Of a stretch of DNA of 64,000 bases, positions 52,874-64,000 are shown piece by piece. The translations under genes and the position numbers were made by a program. The notes under the pieces were generated by a model. It saw only the letters and a list, made by a program, of their open reading frames with translations, was not told where the DNA came from and ran no database searches. Each line of letters opens with the position of its first letter. The first letter of the stretch is position 1. Source of the stretch: Opeltia flavorubescens (taxonomy: Eukaryota > Ascomycota > Lecanoromycetes > Teloschistales > Teloschistaceae); contig KE546977.1 in assembly GCA_000442125.1 (NCBI GenBank), forward strand, positions 682,001-746,000. Direction: 5' to 3'.

Positions 52874-53100
52874 AAGTATATATTTTAGATTATTAGAATA
52901 ATAATGGGCGTATATTTAAAATATATTCAAATATTAAATATATAGTAAATATAAAAGCTAATATATATCTATAATAAAATGTATTCTAATATTTATTTAT
53001 ATTTAAGGATAGATTTTAAATCGTTAAAATAGTAATAGGCGCGTTTTTAAAATATATCGAAGTATTAAAATATAATAAATCGGATATATTATATATAATA
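52874..53100 (+). repeat. 130-bp imperfect direct duplication
   Basis: AAGTATATATTTTAGAT at 52,874 and AAGGATAGATTTTAAAT at 53,004 begin two copies, each followed by TAATGGGCG or TAATAGGCG and then TTTAAAATATAT about 35-50 bases in. An 18-base T run follows at 53,177-53,194. Confidence 0.55.
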
Positions 53101-54530
53101 AAAAAGAGGAAGTATAGAAGTAGAAAAAGCTTATAATAAGTATCTAAAAAATCCTAAGTCCCTTCCTCGTAGCTAGTTTTTTTTTTTTTTTTTTCGTTTA
53201 TTCGTTTGCTCCTTCTATTCCTTTTTTTTTTTAGATTATATTTAACTATTTTTATTTATTTCCTTAACTACTATAAATTTTATCTATTACTTAAATTATT
53301 TTACGAATCCTTTTTAATTTTCGAATTTATTTTGAAACTATACTATATATTTAAAAAATTAGTATATACTTATTTATAGAGAACTTTTAAAATATATAAA
53401 ACTAAGTTTTATAGTTATCTATAAAGTATTATTATTTCCGGTTAATCTAAAGTATAAAATAACGTAATCTAGTATATATAATCGTTAATAAAATTCTTTA
53501 AATTCTAGAATCCGTTTAAACCTAAAATTTATAAATTTTAAAAAATATAAAAATTAAAAAGCTAAAAATTTAATAATATAAAAAATTTATAATTATAGCT
53601 ATTAATTTTATTTAAATAGTTTATTTTCGATTAAAATTTAAAGATTTATATAATAATAGCTTTTTTTAATATTTAGAGAACGTATTAAAGTAATTTTAAG
53701 TTTAATATATTTTTAATAGGTTTATAATAATTATAAAAAAATTTTAGAACCCGCGATATACTTTTTAAAATTATATCGGCTTTAAAATATATTTTTTATT
53801 TTATATATTAAAGAACTCTATAATATTAAATTCCTTTTTATTAATAATTATTCTCTTAAAATTTAAAGCGGTTCGAATAATCGAATAAAAAAACTAATAA
53901 AACTAGATTTTAAATAATACTACAGGAATATAAAATTTAAATAAAAAGATATAAGTAAATATTATAATAAAATTCTCGAAACTTTAATTTATAAAAAATA
54001 TTAATAATTTTTTTTTAAAAATTTAATTAATATCTTAAACTAACGCTTATCCTTTAATTTTTTTTATTTATATTAGTAATAAATAATTAATTTTATATAT
54101 TAATACTTTTATTTTAATTTATATTCTTTTATTAATATATTATATACTTTTATTTAACTATTTTAGTTATTTTTTATTTATATTTATTTATATTCTTTAT
54201 TAATTTTAGTCTTTTATATATACTATTTTATAGCTTTTAATTATTTATTAAATCTAGAAATTTATTTAAATTCTTTTATTATTTATTAAAAATAAAATTT
54301 TATTAATAATTTAAAAATATAAAAGCTTTATTAAATGTTTATATAATTAAATCTATAATAATTATCTTATAAATATTTTAAATATTAATAGCGATATTTC
54401 TATTTAATAGAACTATTTCTAATATTATTATAGAAATATTACTTTATTTTCCTTACTTAAAATAATAAGAACTTATTAAAAATAATCTAATTATTTAACT
54501 ATAATAACTGCTAATATAATCTATTATAGG
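53101..54530. other. RIP-degraded DNA, no gene resolved
   Basis: Contains a short pyrimidine-rich patch (CCTTCCTCG, TCGTTTGCTCCTTC at 53,160-53,220). No feature beyond that. Confidence 0.4.
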
Positions 54531-55870
54531 CTTTCGCCAGCTAGTATAAAATAAAATTTTCTAGACTATAGCTATTTTATTATAAAAAATAATCCTGACC
54601 TATAAATAAATTATCCTAAAAATATATTAATTGCTTTAGCCCTCGCTAGCTAGTATAGTTTAATATTTTTTTAATTATAGCTACTTTATTGTAAAAAATA
54701 ATCCTAACCTATAGATAAACTATTCTAGGAATTTATTAACTACTTTAGCCCTCGCTAGCTAGCGTAATACTAAGATTTTATATTATAGAGCTGGGTTTTT
54801 ATAGGATTATAATTAGAGGTTTTAGATAAAGCCCTTACTAGTTAGTATAATACTACTTCTTTTCTATTATAAAGCTGGTCTCTATAGTTAATAATCGGCG
54901 GGTTAGAATAAAATAGGTCTTTAGATTTATATAAATCTAGTATAGCTTTTTTTAATATTTTAAATATTAATTTATTTATAACTAATATTTAAATAGCGAA
55001 AGTTTTTACTAGCTAGTATAGTACTAAGATTTATTTTACGCTTACTATACTAAATATCTAATATATAACGAAAACTTAAAACTAATAAAAATAATAATTA
55101 TAAAATATAATAAAAGTAGTAGTTTTTTTATTTATATTAATAGTAAACTCGCTATTTTATAGGATAATATAAATATATAAACTAATTAAAATATAGAAAA
55201 TAATATTAAAAAGATTATAGACTTAAATTTTTATTAATTAACGTAGTTCTAAGATTTTATCTTATAGAGCTGGTCTTTATAGGATTTTTTAAGATTATAA
55301 TTAGAGGTTTCGGCTAGAGCTAGTCTTTAAACTCTATTAGGCCTATATAATTATAAGAAACCTATATTAATATAATATAGCTTTTTATAATATTCCGGTA
55401 ATTAACTTCTCTATAACTAATAATCAAATAGCTAGAGCCTTCGCTAGCTAGCGTAGTACCACTTCTTTTTTTTTACTATAAAGCTAGTCTCTATAGCTAA
55501 TCAGTCGAATCCCTATTAAAGGTCTTAGAGTCCTCGCTAGCTAATATAATACAGTTTCTTTTTTGCTATAACGAACGGTAAGATTATTATAGTAATGAAC
55601 TTATAAGTTAAATAATCTATTTTATTAATCTTCTAATTTTTTTATATAGTAAGCCCTTATTAGCTAGTATAATAGAATAACTTTTTTAAATATTTTATAA
55701 CCCTCGCTAGCTAGTATAATTATATTATATTTTATATTATAGCGAATAGTAAAATTATTATAATAATCGATTTATAAAATTAACAGTCTGTTTTTTAAAT
55801 TATTATTCTAACTTATTAGTATAATAGAACAACTTTTTCTAATATCTATTAAGCCTCCGCTAGCTAGCGC
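54531..55870 (+). repeat. Interspersed CTAGCTAG-core repeat, about 10-12 copies
   Basis: A core like CCCTCGCTAGCTAGTATAAT recurs near 54,531, 54,640, 54,749, 54,831, 55,001, 55,437, 55,531, 55,652, 55,701 and 55,852, with weaker copies near 55,238 and 55,796. The second and third are 109 bp apart and share the whole spacer (AAAAAATAATCCT, CTATAGATAAACTAT). CGCTAGCTAGCG, a perfect palindrome, occurs twice. Other spacers share TATAGAGCTGG and GGATTATAATTAGAGGTTT. The array looks like a decayed complex satellite. Confidence 0.75.
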
Positions 55871-55891
55871 AGTTATACTATTTCTTATATA

Positions 55892-56057
55892 GCTCGGCGG
55901 GAGGAAATACTCGATAGGGCTCTAGTAGGAGGAAATATTCGATAAGGCTCTAGCGAGAGAAAATACTCGATAAAACTCTAGTAAAAAGAGATACTTAATA
56001 GAGCTCTAGCGGAAGGAAATACTTAATAAAACTAGCGGGAGGAAATATTTAATAAGG
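55892..56057 (+). repeat. 28-bp minisatellite, six copies
   Basis: GCTCTAGCGGGAGGAAATAC-type units start at 55,892, 55,919, 55,947, 55,975, 56,003 and 56,031, a period of 27-28. Copies differ by G/A and C/T (GCTCTAG versus ACTCTAG, ACTCGATA versus ACTTAATA). It follows the CTAGCTAG-core array directly. Confidence 0.9.
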
Positions 56058-57364
56058 TATAATATAAATACTCGCTACTATTATATATATTAATTTACTA
56101 TTTAAAACTTTATAATTAGTTTTATATATTTAAAAGAATATATAATAAAAGTTTATATATTATTATATATATTATTAACTATTTTTTTAAAATTTTAACG
56201 CTATTTAAAATATATACTAATTATTTTTAAATAAATTTTAATTATAGAATCGAAGCTTTTAATAAGGAATATAAATATTATAAAAGAGGAAAATATCGGT
56301 AGAATAGCTCTATTATAGCGCTAGAATACCTATTAAATAATAAAAAATCTAATATTTATAAAGAATATAGTATTTTATTTAATTATAACGAAGTTATTAT
56401 ATTTATATTATATTTATATCGTATTTTTATATATTTTTTTAACTATTTTAATATATATATATTTTTATAGACCCTATATTCGTTTTATACTATATTATAT
56501 TATATTATATTTTAAAATATATAATATTTCTATTAAATATTATATTATAATATATAGCTATAGTATTATATAGTCTATAATAGATCTATATATACGATAA
56601 TTGATCCTATTATATAATTATATTACTATTATATTAATAATATATATACAGCTTATTAAATATATATTAAAAACCTTTAAAATATTAAAAAAAATTAATA
56701 AAAAATAATAGAATTTAATATAATAAATATAAATATATTAGATTTAATAGATTAGCCGGCCTTTTTATAAAAATAAACTATTTTTAATTAATTTAGCTAT
56801 TATTTAAAACCTTTTTTAAATTATTATTAGGAACCGACTATTATTTTAAATTTAAACGAGGCTCTCGCTAAAGTAAAATAGTATAATAGGCTATTATTTT
56901 ATATTATTTGACTATTAATTAGTTTAAAGCGAAATTATTAAAGAAATTAACTTTTAAAAATATATAAAATAATATTAAAAGCTTTAATATAAGTTTAATA
57001 ATAGATTTAAAAAAAAATTAACTAGTATTAAATTCGAATAAATTACTATTAAAAGTTATATAAAAAATAATAAATATTATATTAAATTTTATTAATTAAG
57101 TTTCTAGTTATTAAATACCGTTTATATTATAGAAAATACTTTATTTAAAAATATTTAATTAAAATTTAATAGTAAAATTATATTATATAAAATATAAATC
57201 GATAATAAACGAATAAAAAGTAAAAAAATTAATAATAATTTATTATAATATAGTAAAAATTTATTTTTATTATTATTAAATATTATAAATTTAAATTTTT
57301 TTTTTTTATTTTTTTTTTATTTATATTATTTAAACGGACCTCTTTTTTTTATAAAAGAATATTT
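56058..57364. other. RIP-degraded DNA, no gene resolved
   Basis: Long TATATTATATTATA stretches at 56,390-56,660. No other feature recognised. Confidence 0.4.
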
Positions 57365-57745
57365 ATTACAAGCACCGAGCTATCGTCCCAATGGAATTTT
57401 GCAGCTGGCAGCTAGCAGCTGGCAGGTAGTAGGGCTGGCAACTGGTAGGACTGCCAGCCAGTGCAGTACGGCTAAAACTTCTACGCGCTATAGCGCTACC
57501 AATTTTAGTTTGATTTCAATAATTTTTATACTATTAGAATACGCTTATTAAGCGCTTGAAATTAAACTACTTTGTATTTTACTATATACGAAACTGGCTA
57601 AGTTATTTAACTATAAAAAAACAGCTGTTTTAGTAGTTTAGGGCGCTAGACCCAAAATGTATCTGCTTTTATTCAATACCAACCGATAAAGTTTATATTT
57701 ATTTCGGGTCGAGAAGCCGATAAAAGACGTTTTCCAATATATATA
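57365..57745. other. Un-RIPed island with hairpins and GCTGGCA repeats
   Basis: About 380 bases of normal CA/TG content in A+T-rich flanks. Several CTGGCA copies lie at 57,395-57,440. GGCTGGCA (57,433-57,440) and TGCCAGCC (57,452-57,459) form a perfect 8-bp stem with an 11-base loop. GCGCTATAGCGC (57,485-57,496) is a perfect palindrome. TAGTTTGATTTCAA (57,506-57,519) pairs with TTGAAATTAAACTA (57,556-57,569) with one mismatch. The last 95 bases are the right arm of the long inverted repeat. It could be a small non-autonomous element; no coding frame is evident. Confidence 0.75.
57651..57744 (-). repeat. Right arm of the long-range inverted repeat
   Basis: Reverse complement of 370-460, in a less mutated state (GTATCTGCTTTTATTCAATA versus the mutated left arm). 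Weaker similarity extends to about 57,790. Confidence 0.7.
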
Positions 57746-58979
57746 TAATATAAAAACCGTTGAAGTAAACGGGATGAAATATATAAATTTATTTATAAAA
57801 TTTCTAATTCTATAAAAGCTTTTAAAATTTAATATTAAATTATTTAAAATTTTAAAATAAAACCTCTTTTATTAAAAAATTTAAAAAAAAATCTTTATTT
57901 TAATTTATAAATAAACTTTAACTATAAAAAAATAAATTTGAATTTAAACGGAAAAAAAAAAATATTTATAGATATAAATAATTAACAATCCGTATATAAT
58001 ATACTATTTTTTTATTTTAACTCGCGTATTTATTATTTAAAATTATAAATTTTTTAGTAATAATTTTTTTATTTAACGAGATTTAAATGGGTTTTATATA
58101 AAAGTTTATTATTATAAATTAGTAGTAAATCGGTTTTATTACTAGTTAAATTTACGCTTTAATTATAAATTTAAAAATTTTAAACTACTTTTATTAATTT
58201 TTGATTTATAAAAAATATAGAATTCTATTTTTAAATAATATTTAAATATTTTTAAATATATCTAAAATATTTTTATACCGTTAGTTGTATAAAATAAAAA
58301 ATTTATATAAAATAATAACCGATATATTAATAAATTTACTACTAAATAATATCGAGTATTTTTATAGTTTTAACGGTATTTATAATATAAAAATCTTATA
58401 TATTCCTTTTAATATAATATATATAGAACCTTATTATTAAAAAATACAGCCCCTAATAATATATAAAAGTAATAGCTATATAGTAAAGGTTTTATACCGA
58501 GTTAAACTTATAATTTAAATAATTATTAAACTTTAAATTATTATATAAAGATTTTATTTATTAAAAAGTAAATATAAAAATAAAAAAAATTTATTATTAA
58601 TATTTTTAAAGGTTTTATTATTAACGGATTTACTATTATTAAATCAATTACTAGATATTATAATATTTATAATAACTAGTAAAAAAAAAAGAAAGATTTT
58701 TATAAAAATTTATATTTATCTATTAGTATAATTATTAATTTTTTCTATATTTTATTAAAATAAAGTTTATATATTAAATAAAAAAAAATTTTTAATTTTT
58801 TTAACTATAATAATAATATAATATTTCTTCTATTTTTTTCCTATTTATAAAAGTATATATAATATTATAAGCTTTTAATAGATTTTTAACGGAATTTTAA
58901 TAATTAAAAAATAATAAAAATTAATAACTATTTTTATAATTAATAGTATTACTATAAATAATTCTTTTTTTTTTTTTAT
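57746..58979. other. RIP-degraded DNA, no gene resolved
   Basis: Extreme A+T; nothing recognised. It may contain the 5' part of the long frame that follows. Confidence 0.4.
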
Positions 58980-60667
58980 TAAATTTTTAATAGTTTTTAA
59001 TAAATATTTATTTAAATATTTTAAATAGTTTAAATTACTTTCAAATTTTAATAATAAGGTTAATATTTTAAAAAAAAAGGTAATTATTACTATTAAACTA
59101 TAGAAATAGTTAATATTTAAACTCTAGATAAAAATTATATAATAAAAATAATATATTAAATTACTAATATAGCGGGCCTTTTAAAAAATCTAAACGGGGT
59201 TATTTAAATAATTACTATCTAGTATAAAATAAATATATTTTTAAATATATAACGATCCCTTTTACTTTTTATTAGAAAATAAAAGTTAATTCTTTAATAT
59301 ATCTGAATATATATATTATAGATAGTTTTTTTATAATAGTTTACGCTTTTAAATTAATTTAATTATATTTAATATATTATAAAAATACTATTAATATAAA
59401 TAACTAAATTTAAATTCTTAATTTTTAAATAAATATCTATTAAATAATTTATTAAATTACTGCTTTAAATTTTTTAATTAGATAAAAATATATTATAAAT
59501 ATTATATAAATATTTATAATAAATTTTTTTATTTATTTTATAATAAACGATTTAATAAATTATATAAAAAGTTTTTTAATTGAACTTTAATATTTTAAAA
59601 GAACTTTATATAATTAGATATATTATTTAAACTATTATATATACTTTAAATTATACGCGATTATTAAAACATTAAATAGAATATAATAAACGGTTTTTTA
59701 GATAATTATATTACTATTTTTACCGAATTTAATATTTAGCTAGTAAAATAAACTAGTTTATTTAATCGAATTATAGTAATTTATTAAATATAACGGCTAT
59801 TTAATAAATTTAGCCCGTTTATATTAATATTAATTAAATATAATATTTTATATCTATTATATTTTAAATTCGAATTTTTTATAATTTAAAATTTTATTAT
59901 AAATTTTTTAAAAATTTTTAAAAAGTTTTTTATAATAGTTTATAATAATAACTGTAAAATATTACTAGATTTTAATATAATCGATATTATTAAACTATTC
60001 TAATCTTTTTTACCGTATAATCTATATATAAAAAATAAATATAATAAATTAAAAACTTTTTTTAAAATTATATTATATTAAAAAAATTTCGGAAAGTTAT
60101 ATATTTAATATTTAGAGAAAAAAAAAAGAAATTCGATTATAATATATAACCGAAATAAAATTAATAAAAATAATTTTATAATATAGCTAAATATTTATTA
60201 CCAGCTATAAACCGGATAAAAAAATCTATATTATTTACCGCTATATATATTTTTTATATAGCGATAAAAAAGCTAATAAATTATAATCGATTTAATTAAG
60301 TACTAGAATTTAGAATATATATATAGATTTTATAATTATTAAATTATTTAATTTATATTATAAAAAATAATAGATTTAATAAAAAAAGGATCCAATTAAT
60401 AAAAAAATTGATTTTTACCCGTTTATTTATTAATAATAAGCTATATTCGTTTAAATAAAAAATATTAAGATTAAACTAAATTTTATAATTAGTATAACTC
60501 CATTAGTTTTTTATATAGTAATATAAAAAATAATTTAGTTTAAAGCGCTTAACGAATAAATTTTAATAGTATAAAAATTTTAAAATTAAAATAAAAATTA
60601 ATAGTACTACTAGCTATAAAAGATTTATACTAGCGATTTTTATTATATACTCGTTAAATAAGCTAGT

Positions 60668-60775
60668 AGAATTAAAAAGCCTATTAGGGCTAAAAAATCT
60701 AATAAAACTAAAAAGCCTAATAGAATTAAAAAATTAAATAGGGCTAAAAAGCCTTATAAGGCTAAAAAAATAAAA
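60668..60775 (+). repeat. 18-bp tandem repeat, six units (first hexapeptide tract)
   Basis: AGGGCTAAAAAGCCTAAT-type units of exactly 18 bases repeat six times (an AGAATTAAAAAGCC variant alternates). A multiple of three inside a long open phase suggests a coding repeat; in the frame of the flanking pseudogene it reads roughly G/N-Q-K-A-x-x. Confidence 0.8.
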
Positions 60776-61324
60776 AAAAAATTTTAAAAAAAAATTTTTT
60801 AAAAAATTATTTAAAAAGGAAAAATTAAATAAATTAATTATTCCGAATTTTATAATTTTTAAAATTTTTAATTTTTTAAATATAATATAATAAATATAAT
60901 AAATATAAATATAAATTTCTTTAAAATTTTTTGGAAAAAATTTCGGGCTTTTTTATTTATATAATATAAAATTTAAATTTAAAAAGTATATTATATTTAT
61001 AAATAATAAAGTATTTCTAGTAATAAAATTAATACTACTTCCGCTATTATTCAAACGCTTTTTAAAAATATTAAAATAAATTAAAAAGTTTAAAATAAAA
61101 AATATATATTTTAAAAAATAAACGATAATTAAAATTAAAGCTAAAATTATTTTTATAAAAATTTCTAATAATAATTAAAAATATTTAATAATTAGTTTTA
61201 ATAATAATAAAAAAAAGAAAAACTATAATAATAAAAATTTAAAATAGGCTATAAAAATAGCGTAATAAATAATAATATAATTATAATAGAAATTATAGTA
61301 AAAATATATATAATTTAAATAAAT

Positions 61325-61680
61325 AAAAAATAAAAAAAATTAAAAAAATAAAAAAGAATATAATAATTAAAAAAATAGAAAAGATTAAAAAAATAAAAAA
61401 AATTAATAAAATAAAAATAGTTAAAAGAATAAAAAAAATTAAAAAAATAAAAAAAATTAAAAAAATAATAAAAATTAAAATATTAAAAAATATTAAAAGG
61501 ATAAAAAATATTAAAAATATAAAAATAGTTAAAAAAATAAAAATAGCTAATAGAATAAAAAAAATTAAAAAGACGAAAATAATTAAAAAAATAAAAGTAG
61601 TAAAAAAATAAAAAAAATTAAAAAAATAAAAAAGATTAAAAAAATAAAAAATATTAAAAAAATAAAAATTTAAAAAAATT
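61325..61680 (+). repeat. 18-bp tandem repeat, about 17-19 units (second hexapeptide tract)
   Basis: Units like TAAAAAAATAAAAAAAAT repeat in register. TAA falls at the same codon of nearly every unit, as if each began with Gln (CAA), giving Q-K-N-K-K-N and, before RIP, probably Q-[EK]-D-E-[EK]-D. One unit near 61,600 is 17 bases long, which would shift the frame. Confidence 0.8.
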
Positions 61681-61690
61681 CCGCTTATTT

Positions 61691-62170
61691 AAATTATTTA
61701 AACTGATTTTTTATTTATAATTTCTAAAATATTAATTTATTTAAAAGGATATTTAAATATAAATATTTATTTAATAAATTATAAATTATAAATTTTAAAT
61801 TTAAATAAATAAATATAATTATTAAAAAAAAAAATTAAAAAATATTTTAAAATAATCGCGAAATTTAGAATTAATAATAATAATCTTTTAAAATAATTAT
61901 AATTATTATTATTTATTACTAATAATATTTATAATATAATTCAAGATTTTATATTAATAATAAACAAATAATTTTTATAAATAAATTTAAAATAGATTAA
62001 CCTTGGTATAAAAATAATACAAGTTTTAAAAATAATTAAAAATAAACGTAATAAAACTTTTTATTATATATATAACTATTTTAATTTTACTACTATTATA
62101 TTCCTATAATTACTAGAACCGGATAAATTATTAAAACCGGACGAATTATTAAATAAAGAGTAAATTATAT
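61691..62170. other. RIP-degraded DNA with a short duplicated word
   Basis: AACCGGATAAATTATTA and AACCGGACGAATTATTA occur in tandem near 62,119-62,153. Otherwise nothing recognised. Confidence 0.4.
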
Positions 62171-62278
62171 AGATAATATTTTATTTAATAAAAGTACGCG
62201 GTAATATTTTATCTAATATAATATATAGTCGATATACGGGTAATACCTTATTTAATATAATATATAATCGATATACGG
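62171..62278 (+). repeat. 39-bp tandem repeat, two clear copies and a degenerate one
   Basis: GGTAATATTTTATCTAATAT at 62,200 and GGTAATACCTTATTTAATAT at 62,239 start copies with a period of 39, each ending in TCGATATACGG. A degenerate copy (AGATAATATTTTATTTAATA) precedes them at 62,171. Confidence 0.7.
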
Positions 62279-63730
62279 AAAATATTTAATAGAGTATATA
62301 TTATTATATATCGCAGAAAAAATACCGAGGACGGTATTAAATTTTTTTTCTAGAAGATATTTATTATACTTCTATTTATATATTATTATTTATAAACTAT
62401 ATATATATTATATTATATATAATAGCCTAATTTAATAATAATTAGCTTTATATATATATAAAAAATATAATATATAAATAAATTAATCAAGTTTAATATA
62501 TATATATTATATATTATATAGTTTAATTAAAATATATAATATTTTATTAAACTATTTGGCCACCTATATATTATTACTATAATATATATTTTTTTTTATT
62601 TTATAAAATAATATAAAATAGATTTAATAATAATAATAAAAATTATATTATTTTAAATTACTCGATTATAAAAAAAAATTTCTATATTAAAAATTAGTAT
62701 ATACTCGAATTTTTTTCTATAAATATAATCGATAGAAATTATATAAACAATTATAAAAATCTATTTTTATTTTAAAAACTATTTAATATAATATTAGAAT
62801 ATTTTAATTTAGAAAAAAATTATATTAAAAATTAAATTAATAATAAAATAGATTAAATTTTTTAAATATTTATATATAATATTTAAAATTTTATTTAAAA
62901 AATTTAAAACTAAAATATAATTTAATTAAATATATTAATCGAATTTTAATATTATAATAATAATTTAATAATAAATATAAAATTTAAAATTTATTTAAAT
63001 AATTTAATATAATAAAAAAATTAATTTAATATATATATATATATATATATATTAATATTATATTTTATTTTTGTTAATTTTATATATTTTTATTTATTTT
63101 ATAATAAAAATAAAAAAAATATATATATAAAAAATATAAAATTATTTATTTATAAAATTAATAATTAAATAAATATAAATATTATAAAACGTTAAATATA
63201 ATTAAATAAATTTATTTAAAATTTTTTCTATAGATTTTAATAATTATTTAATTCGAATTATTTTATTAATATTTTATTTATATAATATAACCGCTATAAT
63301 TTATTATTATTATATTATTTTAATTAAAATTATTTTTAAAAAATATAATTAATTAAATTTATTTATTTTTTTATAATTTATAATTATTTTTATAAAAATT
63401 TTATAAATAAATTATATTTTATTTTTAATATATATTATTATTTTAATTTTTTTATAAAAAATTATTAAATTAATATTTTTAATAAATATTTACTATTTAT
63501 TTTTTTTATAAATATATTTTAATAATTCTATTAGTATATTTTTTAATTTAATTTTAAAATAATTTTATATATAATATTAAAGTCTTTAATTTCTATTTTA
63601 AAAGCTTTTTATTATAAAATAAATTTTTATAAATACTAATAATTATTAATTTTTAAAATTATTAAATATTATAATATTTTATTGTAATTTTTAATATTTA
63701 TTTAATTTTAAACTAGTATTTCTATTTAAT
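62279..63730. other. Extreme A+T DNA at the right end of the block
   Basis: Nearly pure A+T with an (AT)n run at about 63,029-63,052. One GC-richer word, TTTGGCCACC, lies near 62,556. No gene is visible. This is the last part of the degraded block before the composition switch. Confidence 0.5.
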
Positions 63731-64000
63731 AAGCAGCTAAAAACAGTTTCTAGAAGCTCGATGGCGCTCAGAGCGCATTTTTTTCCCTTCTACTTTAGGT
63801 TGATTGCACTTTTACTGATGTAAACCAACGTGGTCGGAATCACCGTACGGCTATTTTATATTTTAGCTAGCAAAAACTGATCGCCTCTCAAGGTATTTTA
63901 GTCTACGTCGACGTCGAAGCCGTTTATATATCCTCACAATCTCATCGGACCTTTCCCTCTTTCTGGGAGAGCTTAGACTTTCCTGAGCTTGGAATACTAA
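63731..64000. other. Normal-composition DNA: right boundary of the A+T-rich block
   Basis: At about 63,730 the sequence changes within a few bases to mixed composition with abundant CA, TG and CG (GATGGCGCTCAGAGCGCA, GTAAACCAACGTGGTC). No RIP signature is visible. The 270 bases available show no clear gene start or known motif. GACGTCGACG-type words and a GCGCTCAGAGCGC palindrome occur. It is most likely unique intergenic sequence of the neighbouring gene-containing isochore. Confidence 0.8.

Larger units (their letters stand above)
58980..61690 (+). pseudogene. Long unidentified frame ending in acidic hexapeptide repeats
   Basis: A plus-strand frame stays in phase through more than 40 successive lines (about 850 codons), with stops almost all TAA/TAG (a TGA at 59,581). 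N-terminal and middle parts are rich in Leu, Ile, Phe and Tyr and look helical. The C-terminal part includes N-N-N-K-K-K-K-N-Y-N-N-K-N-L near 61,200 and then the 18-bp repeats listed below. AAA and AAT are the codons RIP makes from GAA and GAT, so the tail was probably Glu/Asp/Gln-rich. Small indels occur in homopolymers near 60,360 and 61,600. I do not recognise the family and see no enzyme motif. The 5' boundary is uncertain. Confidence 0.4.

Noticed and set aside
54531-56057. CRISPR-like array.
   Set aside because: Spacing is irregular, spacers share sequence with each other, repeats are diverged, and the context is eukaryotic.
1-64000. Mitochondrial or bacterial origin suggested by the very high A+T content.
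   Set aside because: LTR retrotransposons with target duplications, a chromodomain, a Plavaka transposase and the CpA/TpG depletion with CpG retention point to RIPed nuclear fungal DNA.
62279-64000. Telomere or telomere-linked sequence at the right end.
   Set aside because: No TTAGGG-type repeats are present, and the sequence turns into ordinary mixed-composition DNA.
1-64000. tRNA or rRNA genes.
   Set aside because: No cloverleaf with intact A/B box words and no rRNA-like conserved words were noticed; the GC-normal islands do not resemble either.

Overview
This window looks like nuclear constitutive heterochromatin of a filamentous ascomycete (Pezizomycotina) that has been rewritten by repeat-induced point mutation (RIP). 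Almost every line is very A+T-rich. CpA and TpG are nearly absent and TpA is very common, while CpG survives. That is the pattern left by C-to-T change in CpA context on both strands, and it differs from ordinary CpG decay. Where two copies of a repeat can be compared (the two LTRs of the Gypsy element), the substitutions I counted by eye are all transitions. No intact protein gene is visible. What remains are frames in which stops are nearly all TAA/TAG, where the relatives have Gln or Trp codons. The species cannot be named from this sequence. All alignments and domain calls were made by eye.

Layout, left to right. 1-345 is a badly decayed piece of the same Gypsy family found intact later. 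370-460 is one arm of an inverted repeat whose other arm lies at 57.65-57.74 kb. 3.46-4.41 kb (+) is an unidentified frame. 7.96-9.44 kb (+) is a Copia element (gag, zinc knuckle, protease, GAG-pre-integrase), cut off at about 9.44 kb. 9.44-10.88 kb (+) is an unidentified frame. 11.02-12.12 kb (-) is a fungal Plavaka-type (CACTA-like) transposase. Next to it, 13,118-20,799 (-) is a complete, younger Gypsy chromovirus with two LTRs, a 5-bp target duplication, a polypurine tract, gag, protease, RT, RNase H, integrase and chromodomain. It is the best-preserved element in the window.

From 20.8 to 33.4 kb there is heavily degraded DNA with two tandem arrays (about 160 bp at 28.3 kb, 54 bp at 32.8 kb). 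33.4-35.6 kb (-) is a RIP-killed superfamily 1 (UPF1/NFX1-like) helicase with its motifs in canonical order. 37.7-42.1 kb holds an 85-bp array, an unidentified frame and an 84-bp duplication. 42-50.9 kb is mostly unresolved. 50.9-51.9 kb holds two GC-normal islands around a degraded frame. 54.5-56.06 kb is a dense repeat cluster (a CTAGCTAG-core repeat, then six 28-bp units). 57.37-57.75 kb is an un-RIPed island with hairpins. 58.98-61.69 kb (+) is a long unidentified frame ending in two 18-bp hexapeptide-repeat tracts. At about 63,730 the sequence changes abruptly to ordinary mixed-composition DNA, the right edge of the A+T-rich block.

These genes do not work together as a pathway. They are layers of transposable elements and passenger genes that accumulated, nested and were mutated at different times. 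The most unusual items are the helicase with its implied repeated carrier, the long acidic-repeat frame, a possible antisense passenger gene and an oversized RNase H-integrase spacer inside the chromovirus, and the 54.5-56.06 kb repeat cluster.
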